A program made the translations under genes and the position numbers. Below are positions 58,389 to 64,000 of a DNA stretch of 64,000 nt, one piece after another (positions within the stretch are counted from its first letter, which is position 1; each line of letters begins with the position of its first letter). This DNA is from JAFGJQ01 sp964495075 (GTDB taxonomy: Bacteria > Planctomycetota > Phycisphaerae > UBA1845). The notes beneath the pieces are model-generated. The model had not been told where the DNA came from and did not search any database. It saw only the letters and a list, made by a program, of their open reading frames with translations. Where the stretch lies: positions 28,209 through 92,208 of the forward strand of contig CAZBUJ010000012.1 in assembly GCA_964495075.1 (NCBI GenBank), given 5' to 3'.

Positions 58389-59057
58389 CTACGCCTGCGC
58401 GTCGACGAACTGCACACCGCCGGTGAGCGACTGAAGCTGGCTCCTGAACGTCGTGAGGTCGACGCCGTACTCCTCGAGCACACCGTGGACCGCGTCTTGA
58501 ACGGACGCCATCGGATCAATCGTGGCGTCAGAGTTGCTGAGCACCTCGTCGATCGCAGCCTTGATCGCGTCCTGGAACTTGTCCGCTGCCTCAGTGTCCA
58601 ACCCGGCCGCCAGCGCGGCTTCCTGGAACTTGGACTCAAAGTCGGCATGCCCCGACCCGTCCGGCGGACCCGGTGGGGGCGGCTGCGAGCCGCTTCCCTG
58701 CGTCGCCGGCTGAAACCGGCTCTTGAATTCGTCCAGGTCGACGCCGTGGCTCTGGAGGACATTGTCAATGGCGTCTTGCGTGATCTGCCTCCGGTCGGTG
58801 GTGCCGTCCGAGTTGTTGATCGCCTGGCTGATCGCCGTCGCAATCTCATCTTGCAGACCATCGGCCGCCGCAGGATCCAATCCGGCCGCCAGGGCCGCCT
58901 CCTTGAGCTTGGCCACGAACTCGGCACGTCGCGAGTCGTTCGGCGGCCCGGTGCCAATCTCATCCGCGGTGCCCGTACCGTTTCCTTGACCGGGGATCCG
59001 CCGGAGTAACGAAGACGTTTCCCCACCGACGCTGCTGAGGTTGTCAATGCTCGACAT
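58389..59057 (-). CDS. Unrecognised internally duplicated protein
   Basis: 222-residue protein of no family I can name. Seen: two copies of a 72-residue helical unit at about 45-116 and 138-209, roughly half identical by eye, both with E-A-A-L-A-A-G-L-D, D-A/E-I, N-S-D, T-x-D and G-V-D-L near the end. The linker (121-136) is Gly/Ser then Pro-rich, and the N-terminus is Ser/Gly-rich without a signal peptide. The units are helix-rich with Asp/Asn-rich turns, which weakly recalls EF-hand-like regulatory proteins, but I cannot place a 12-residue Ca loop. The ATG at 59057 has AGGCAGG 7 nt upstream. It converges with the AraC gene and diverges from the CotH cluster. Confidence 0.65.
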   Translation of the reverse strand: MSSIDNLSSVGGETSSLLRRIPGQGNGTGTADEIGTGPPNDSRRAEFVAKLKEAALAAGLDPAAADGLQDEIATAISQAINNSDGTTDRRQITQDAIDNVLQSHGVDLDEFKSRFQPATQGSGSQPPPPGPPDGSGHADFESKFQEAALAAGLDTEAADKFQDAIKAAIDEVLSNSDATIDPMASVQDAVHGVLEEYGVDLTTFRSQLQSLTGGVQFVDAQA

Positions 59058-59320
59058 GATCAATCCTGCCTTTCATGATCGGCAAGCGGCGAGCCGCCTC
59101 AATCGTCTCGCCTACATGCCATCTGTATATCGGCCGTCGGCACCGTGGGATGAATGCTCGTAAGTCCGCATCTTCTGTTCGAGCGTCCGGCTCGTCGTGC
59201 ACGTCGCAGCCGGGCAACTCCGTTGCTCGTACAAGCGCAAAGAAGCGATGGCGAGGCTCTTCAGTCGCGGGGCCTGTGGCGGGTCCAGCTTGGCTGATAC
59301 GAAGGGAGCAATAGCCCCCA

Positions 59321-59342
59321 TTTCATCTTGGCTTCATGATCG
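59321..59342 (+). promoter_or_regulatory. Two TTCAT half-sites 11 bp apart (candidate OmpR-type site 3)
   Basis: TTTCAT at 59321-59326 and TTCATG at 59333-59338, followed by ATCG exactly as in site 2. It lies 61 nt before the start of the CotH gene that heads the VTC/DUF4956/adaptor cluster. Confidence 0.6.
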
Positions 59343-59403
59343 CTTTGCTAAGTGTGGATGGTCAACGATGGAACCCGCTGACCAGCCGAGGAGGTGTGGA
59401 CCG

Positions 59404-61194
59404 ATGCGCAGACTGGCTTTAGGGGCTCTGAGCGTGCTGGAAGCGACGCTCGTCACGGTCATTGCGTTGTCACTCGCATGCGGCGAATCGGGCAACGTGG
59501 CCGGGAATACGGGGGCAGGCAGCTCGGCGGGCGGCGACGATACCGGGAGTCTTCCGCCTTCCGATGCCGAACGACCGGCGGGCTGGACCGCGGATACGCA
59601 CGGCAACGACGCGACCCCGGATTACGCCGTGGTCTTCCCGGAGGCGAAGGTCAATCGCCTGGACATCACGATTGCCCCCGAAGACTGGCAGGCCATGCAG
59701 GACAACATGACCGAGATATACGGTGAGCCTGGAGGAGGGGATCCAATTCCCGATGGTGGAGAGCAGGGGCCATTCGTGCCGGGCGGCGGCGGAGACTTTG
59801 GCACCAACGGTGTGCCTCCGGGCGGTGTGGAACCAGCACCCGACGAAATGATCGAGGCGTGTGAGGGGATGCAGGAGGGAGACACGTGCACTTCCGCTCT
59901 GGGGGCAATGACGCTCACCGGAACCTGCACGTCGTCCGAAAGCGGCGACCTGGCGTGCCGGCCCGAGGCCGAGTGGGGCGACCGGCCGGACGGAGCGATG
60001 CCGGATGGCGGCGTTGGCCTGGGAGGTGGTGAGAATCCCAGCTACGTCCCCTGCACCGTCGAATTCGAAGGCAACACGTGGTGGTATGTAGGGATTCGGT
60101 ACAAGGGGCAGTCGTCGCTGTCATCCACGTGGAGCAGCGGTATCGGCAAACTCCCCCTGCGTTTCGATTTCGACGAGTTCGAGGACGAACACCCGGAGAT
60201 CGACGATCAGCGGTTCTACGGATTCAAGGAACTGTCTCTGGCCAGCAATTGGTCGGATCCGTCGTACCTGCGCGAGAAGGTCGCCCATGACATCTTCCGC
60301 GAGGCCGGCGTTCCGGCTCCGCGTACGGCCTTCTACCGCGTGTACATCGACTTTGGGGAGGGCTCGACGTACTTCGGACTCTACACCATGACCGAGATTC
60401 CCGATGACCCGATGCTTGATGCCCAATTCGGCGACGACAGCGGCAACCTCTACAAGCCGACGTCAAACTGGGTCTCGTTCAACGAGGACGATTTCGACAA
60501 GGAAACGAACCAGGATGAGGAAGACTGGAGCGACGTGCAGGCCGCCATCGCGGCCCTGCACGCCGACCGCTCCGATCCCGAAGCCTGGCGGGCCGGGCTC
60601 GAGGCGGTGTTCAGCGTGGACGCGTTTCTGCACTGGCTGGCCGTCAACACGGTCATTCAGAACTGGGACACGTATGGCAATATGGCCCAGAATTACTATC
60701 TCTACGGTGACCCGGGGGACGAAGGGCGCCTGGTCTGGATCCCGTGGGACAACAACATGGCCCTTTCGGCCAGCGGTGGCATGGGGGGCCGGCAGGACGC
60801 GGGAGGTTTCCAGGACGTGGAAGACACCGCCGGCCTCGAAGACCTGCCGGACCAGGGGGGCCTGGGCCGAGGGGCCCTGTCACTCGCCCTTGATGAAGTC
60901 GGCGACGACTGGCCCCTGATTCGTTATCTGGCGGATGATCCTGTCTATTGGGACACGTACGTTGCGTACGTGCGAGAGACCATCGAGGGCGCGTTCGCCG
61001 TGGAGCCGACGCAGGCGCGCTTTCAGGCCGCCCACGATCTGATCGCTCCGTACGTCGTCGGAACAGAGGGAGAGCAGACCGGTTACACGTTCCTGTCCGA
61101 CCCGCAGGAGTTTTACACCGGACTGGACGATCTCCTCGAACATGTCGTGCAACGCCGCGAAGCGGCGCTCGAGTTCCTGGAGGACGCGCCGTAG
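59404..61194 (+). CDS. CotH kinase-like protein with Cys-rich insert, probable lipoprotein
   Basis: Exported CotH-family protein of 596 residues heading a four-gene cluster. Seen: hydrophobic N-terminus ending L-S-L-A-C (possible but not ideal lipobox), then a Gly/Ser/Asp linker; V-V-F-P-E-A-K-V-N-R-L-D-I-T-I-A-P-E-D-W; a Gly/Pro-rich loop; a Cys-rich insert (about 148-188, C-E-G-M-Q-E-G-D-T-C ... G-T-C ... L-A-C); then the CotH core I-R-Y-K-G-Q-S-S, L-P-L-R-F-D-F-D-E-F, Y-G-F-K-E-L-S-L, Y-L-R-E-K-V-A, Y-F-G-L-Y-T-M-T-E and W-I-P-W-D-N-N. GAGGAGGTG precedes the ATG at 59404; an upstream extension exists but is unlikely. Site 3 lies just upstream. Expected role: phosphorylation of a surface protein. 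Confidence 0.85.
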   Translation: MRRLALGALSVLEATLVTVIALSLACGESGNVAGNTGAGSSAGGDDTGSLPPSDAERPAGWTADTHGNDATPDYAVVFPEAKVNRLDITIAPEDWQAMQDNMTEIYGEPGGGDPIPDGGEQGPFVPGGGGDFGTNGVPPGGVEPAPDEMIEACEGMQEGDTCTSALGAMTLTGTCTSSESGDLACRPEAEWGDRPDGAMPDGGVGLGGGENPSYVPCTVEFEGNTWWYVGIRYKGQSSLSSTWSSGIGKLPLRFDFDEFEDEHPEIDDQRFYGFKELSLASNWSDPSYLREKVAHDIFREAGVPAPRTAFYRVYIDFGEGSTYFGLYTMTEIPDDPMLDAQFGDDSGNLYKPTSNWVSFNEDDFDKETNQDEEDWSDVQAAIAALHADRSDPEAWRAGLEAVFSVDAFLHWLAVNTVIQNWDTYGNMAQNYYLYGDPGDEGRLVWIPWDNNMALSASGGMGGRQDAGGFQDVEDTAGLEDLPDQGGLGRGALSLALDEVGDDWPLIRYLADDPVYWDTYVAYVRETIEGAFAVEPTQARFQAAHDLIAPYVVGTEGEQTGYTFLSDPQEFYTGLDDLLEHVVQRREAALEFLEDAP

Positions 61195-61231
61195 GTGGTC
61201 CGCCCGCCGCCACCACAAGCGGAAAGAGCCT

Positions 61232-61996
61232 ATGCCTGTTGAGCGCCACCAATTACTGAAGTGGCAGCGTTACGAGGTCAAGTACCTGGTCAGCGAAGCC
61301 CAAGCCGCGGAGATTGGCCGTTTTTGCCGGGACCATCTGCCCCCCGATCCCCACTCATCGTACGAGGCTGGTTGCGAGTACCCTATTCTCTCCACCTACC
61401 TGGACAGCCCTGCCCGGGACCTGCTCCGGCATACGCTTCTCAAGCAGATGAACCGCTACAAGCTCCGGATGCGCACGTACCGGCACTGCGATGAACCCCC
61501 GGACGCCCTGCCGGCGTACTTTGAGGTCAAGCGTAAAGTCAATGGCATGGTGCACAAGACGCGGGCCCGGATCGAACCACCGGCTGCTGAGACTCTGCTG
61601 TGGACGGGGCACGCCCTCTCGAACGGCGGCGACACGCGCGATGTCGCCACTCTAACGAACGTCAACGAGTTCCAGCAACTGCGCAGCCGGATTCATGCGA
61701 AGCCCGTCATCGGTGTTCTCTATCGGCGGGAGGCGTACGAGGGCATATCGGCGGAACGCATCCGGATCACCCTTGATCGTGATTTGCATTGCGGTCTCCT
61801 CGCTCCGCCGGGCAGCGGCCAACGGGACATGTGGTGGCCGGCCGATCCCGGCGGAGTTATTGTGGAGGTCAAGTTCACCGATTCCTACCCGTTTTGGGTG
61901 GCGGACATGCTGCGCCGCGTCGAGGTGCTTCGGCGCGGTGTGTGCAAGTACGTCATCTGCTCCCGTGCCGCCGGGGTATGCCCGAGCCAGGCGTGA
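61232..61996 (+). CDS. VTC-domain polyphosphate polymerase-like protein
   Basis: 254-residue protein of the VTC/polyphosphate-polymerase fold (a TTM-like tunnel; yeast Vtc4 makes polyphosphate from ATP). Seen: W-Q-R-Y-E-V-K-Y-L-V (E-x-K-Y opening); S-T-Y-L-D-S-P-A-R-D; Y-K-L-R-M-R-T-Y; F-E-V-K-R-K-V-N-G; H-K-T-R-A-R-I; Y-R-R-E-A-Y; R-I-T-L-D-R-D-L; V-I-V-E-V-K-F-T-D-S-Y-P-F-W, which together supply the basic tunnel residues and the metal-binding Glu. It occurs with CotH and DUF4956 genes in many bacteria. Start at 61232 after GGAAAGAG. Confidence 0.85.
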   Translation: MPVERHQLLKWQRYEVKYLVSEAQAAEIGRFCRDHLPPDPHSSYEAGCEYPILSTYLDSPARDLLRHTLLKQMNRYKLRMRTYRHCDEPPDALPAYFEVKRKVNGMVHKTRARIEPPAAETLLWTGHALSNGGDTRDVATLTNVNEFQQLRSRIHAKPVIGVLYRREAYEGISAERIRITLDRDLHCGLLAPPGSGQRDMWWPADPGGVIVEVKFTDSYPFWVADMLRRVEVLRRGVCKYVICSRAAGVCPSQA

Positions 61997-62018
61997 GGAC
62001 GCGGAGGTAGCCGGCTAG

Positions 62019-62729
62019 ATGGACGCGCTGAATGAACTCTTCCACCCCGTTCAAGCCGTGCAAAGCCAATGGGCGGAACGGCTCATCCTCGCTCTGCTGG
62101 TCGCGTTCATTGTCGGGCAGTTGAACGCCTGGTGCTACAAGTGGACTCACCGTGGGATCTCCTACTCGCGGACGTTCACGCAGGCGCTGATTCTGATCGC
62201 CATCGTCGCGGCATTGAGCATGTCGCTGGTGGCCTTCAATGCCCTGATCGCCGTGGGGCTGCTCGGCGGTCTGGCCATCATCCGTTTCCGAACCGTGGTG
62301 CGCGATGCCCGCGACACCGCCTACGTCTTCCTGTGCCTGATTTGCGGGATGGCGGCCGGGTTCGGCTTCCACGGAACCGCGCTGGTCGGAGCGGTCGCCG
62401 CCAACCTTGTCGCCGTCTATCTGCACGCGACCGCCTTCGGCGCCTGGCACGCACGCGACAATCTGCTGCGCTTCCAGATTGAAGCGTCAACCCTGGACAG
62501 CGCTGCCCTGGCGACGCTGCTTTCCCGATTCTGTCGCCGGTACTCGGTGATCTCCGTGGATGAGTCTCCCACACCTGGCCAGAACGGCGAACCCCTTTGC
62601 CAATGCGCCTACAAGATCCGCCTGCGCGATCCGGAGCGAGGGCCGGATCTCGTCTCGGCGCTGAAGGACATGTTTCGGATTGACGCGATCCACCTGCTCA
62701 TCGAGCAGCAGTACGAGGAAGTGGCCTGA
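62019..62729 (+). CDS. DUF4956-family membrane protein
   Basis: 236-residue inner-membrane protein. Seen: four or so hydrophobic segments in residues 20-150 (L-I-L-A-L-L-V-A-F-I-V, A-L-I-L-I-A-I-V-A-A-L-S-M-S-L-V, A-L-I-A-V-G-L-L-G-G-L-A-I-I, Y-V-F-L-C-L-I-C-G-M-A-A-G); the DUF4956 hallmark I-R-F-R-T-V-V-R-D-A-R-D-T-A-Y-V-F; and a soluble C-terminal half with D-M-F-R-I-D-A-I-H-L-L-I. Function unknown; the family is repeatedly found beside VTC-domain and CotH genes and may form a membrane partner or channel for the polymer product. GCGGAGGTAG precedes the ATG. Confidence 0.85.
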   Translation: MDALNELFHPVQAVQSQWAERLILALLVAFIVGQLNAWCYKWTHRGISYSRTFTQALILIAIVAALSMSLVAFNALIAVGLLGGLAIIRFRTVVRDARDTAYVFLCLICGMAAGFGFHGTALVGAVAANLVAVYLHATAFGAWHARDNLLRFQIEASTLDSAALATLLSRFCRRYSVISVDESPTPGQNGEPLCQCAYKIRLRDPERGPDLVSALKDMFRIDAIHLLIEQQYEEVA

Positions 62730-62743
62730 TCGAGAACGCGACC

Positions 62744-63913
62744 ATGCAACGTGAAGTGCAGAATCGGGCGTCCGCGCGAGAGTGGCTGCGCCGGGCGCGC
62801 CGACCATTGATCGGCACGGTGCCGGTGGTCGTCTGGGCCCTGGCTCTCGCTGCTGCCTTTCACTTGTATCGCCGAGTCGAAGTCGCCGGCATGGTCACCG
62901 GCTTCGCGGATGATCAGCCGGTAACGCTTGCTCATCTCGAGCCGGGGGTCGTCCGCGACGTCTACGTGCAGTTGTACGATCAGGTGGCCTGCGGCCAGGT
63001 CCTGCTGTCCATGGATGATCGCCAGGAGAGAATCACGTTGGCCGCGATCGAGAGAGACATCGAACGCCTGCGGGCCGAAGTGGTCGCCGAGCAGGCCCGC
63101 CTCTCCGCGGACAACGCCCGGGCGGAAGCCGATGTCGCGGATCTTGCCCGACGCTTCGCCGTGGATCGGGCGACGGCCCACATCGATTATCTGTCTCAGG
63201 TCGCGTCGGACGCGTACGACCGCATTCTGTTGCGCGGCGCGACGGTGGAGTACGAGATCACGCAGGCGCTGCGCGAGCAGGATGGAGCCGCGTTCCGGGA
63301 AGTCAACGACATCCGGACCGAGGTCGATTCACTGCGGGCGAAGCTTGAAGAGAACGCCGAGGTCCTCGATCACATGCAGCAAGCCTTCAAGGCGGCGGAT
63401 CAACGCTGGTTCCGTTTCGCGGAACGCGGGGACGTGGCCGCGATCTGTGAGCCGGTGCTCGCGCCGTTACGATTGGCGATCGACGTACGTCAACGGGACC
63501 TCGATGAAATCGTTCGCCGCATCGACTCCCACGTTCTGCGGGCTCCGATTGACGGCCGGGTCACCAGGCTGACGGCCCACAAAGGCGATCACGTTCAGGC
63601 GGGCGCTCCCCTGGTGATGTTGTCGCCAAACACGACCCACCGCGTCGTGGCCTACCTTCCGGAACCCATGATCCTCTCGGCAAGGGTCGGCGCCCCCGTA
63701 ACCGTCAATTGTATGGCCGGCGCGGATGACGGGCGCCGGGTCTATCCTGGCACCATCGTTCACCTGTCGGCGACGGTGGACGAAGCGCCGCCGCGTTATC
63801 GTCAGATCCCGACGTGTCCCGTGTGGGGCCGCGGGCTGATCGCGATCCTGAATGAGGAGGTCGCGCTGGTGCCTGGGGAAGCGGTCACGATCGCGTTTCC
63901 GAGTCACCGCTGA
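62744..63913 (+). CDS. HlyD-family membrane fusion (adaptor) protein
   Basis: 389-residue periplasmic adaptor. Seen: a single N-terminal membrane helix (about 25-43, G-T-V-P-V-V-V-W-A-L-A-L-A-A-A-F); first half of a barrel-sandwich hybrid (V-T-L-A-H-L-E-P-G-V-V-R-D-V-Y-V-Q-L-Y-D-Q-V-A-C-G-Q-V-L-L); a long coiled coil (about 90-255, many E/R/A/L); second half R-A-P-I-D-G-R-V-T-R-L-T-A-H-K-G-D-H-V-Q-A-G-A-P; then a beta domain. Fourteen nt separate it from DUF4956. Its transport partner (ABC, RND or a synthase) probably lies beyond the window edge. Confidence 0.83.
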   Translation: MQREVQNRASAREWLRRARRPLIGTVPVVVWALALAAAFHLYRRVEVAGMVTGFADDQPVTLAHLEPGVVRDVYVQLYDQVACGQVLLSMDDRQERITLAAIERDIERLRAEVVAEQARLSADNARAEADVADLARRFAVDRATAHIDYLSQVASDAYDRILLRGATVEYEITQALREQDGAAFREVNDIRTEVDSLRAKLEENAEVLDHMQQAFKAADQRWFRFAERGDVAAICEPVLAPLRLAIDVRQRDLDEIVRRIDSHVLRAPIDGRVTRLTAHKGDHVQAGAPLVMLSPNTTHRVVAYLPEPMILSARVGAPVTVNCMAGADDGRRVYPGTIVHLSATVDEAPPRYRQIPTCPVWGRGLIAILNEEVALVPGEAVTIAFPSHR

Positions 63914-64000
63914 CCGGGCACGCGCGGTTCGTCCGAGGCGCGAGCGGAGATACCCAGGGAAGGTGCGGCAGGCGCCGCGTCAGCGGGGTCCGGCCACTTC

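Noticed and set aside
59071..59082. TTTCATGATCGG upstream of the duplicated unknown gene.
   Set aside because: Only a single half-site without a partner at 11 bp; not called a binding site, though noted in the findings.
1..64000. CRISPR arrays, transposases, integrases, tRNA or rRNA genes.
   Set aside because: None seen: no regularly spaced short repeats, no DDE or Tyr-recombinase motifs, no cloverleaf-like TTCGANNCC context outside coding sequence. A dedicated tRNA scan would settle the last point.

Overview
The window is high-GC bacterial chromosome, most likely from an uncultured or little-studied member of the Planctomycetota (Phycisphaerae-like). The signs are: ECF sigma factors of the planctomycete/acidobacterial type paired with Ser/Thr kinase-TPR proteins; a pseudopilin with the C-terminal H-X9-DG motif; many secreted proteins ending in planctomycete-type dockerin-like repeats (D-x-D-G-D-x-D-L-x-D-F); one PEP-CTERM-like protein; CotH, lamin-tail and parallel beta-helix surface proteins. 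I saw no phage, insertion sequence, CRISPR array, tRNA or rRNA. Family assignments rest on motifs read by eye, not on searches.

Region by region. (1) 2-9333, plus strand: a metabolic and uptake island with the C-terminal part of a sodium:solute symporter, a class III aminotransferase, an M20 peptidase, a Gfo/Idh/MocA oxidoreductase, a decayed SDR remnant, 6-phosphogluconate dehydrogenase (gnd) and a secreted GH20 hexosaminidase. (2) 9885-19338: a large secreted beta-helix/dockerin protein (minus), a first sigma factor-kinase pair, a small beta-helix protein with exact 21-residue coils, and a protein with four W-x-E-N-x-G-W repeats. (3) 19382-30556, plus strand: an almost gapless glycan cluster of four glycosyltransferases, an ABC exporter and two APH-fold kinases, followed without a break by a pseudopilin and a membrane-anchored SNase-like nuclease. 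(4) 30847-35405, minus: an RND pump and its adaptor. (5) 36096-38564: a Lon-like AAA protease. (6) 38749-40338, minus: a secreted dockerin protein. (7) 40783-44681: a second sigma factor-kinase pair. (8) 45293-57136: a surface-protein region with two arylsulfotransferase-like proteins, an OmpR-type two-component system, a lamin-tail PEP-CTERM-like protein, a beta-helix protein and a 1053-residue CotH/lamin-tail/dockerin protein. (9) 57298-63913: an AraC regulator, an unrecognised internally duplicated protein, and a CotH - VTC polyphosphate polymerase-like - DUF4956 - HlyD-type adaptor cluster running to the window edge.

How the parts may work together. The most interesting signal is a 22-bp element built of two TTCAT half-sites exactly 11 bp apart. 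It occurs upstream of the first arylsulfotransferase gene (44992-45013), the lamin-tail gene (49858-49879) and the CotH/VTC/DUF4956 cluster (59321-59342). This is the geometry expected of an OmpR/PhoB-family DNA site, and an OmpR-family regulator with its histidine kinase (47484-49771) lies between two of the targets. I infer a small regulon in which one two-component system controls surface-protein modification genes (CotH kinase, sulfotransferase, polyphosphate polymerase-like enzyme) together with a surface structural protein. The glycan cluster probably makes and exports a polysaccharide or glycolipid. The two sigma-kinase modules are likely envelope or stress signalling units that arose by duplication.
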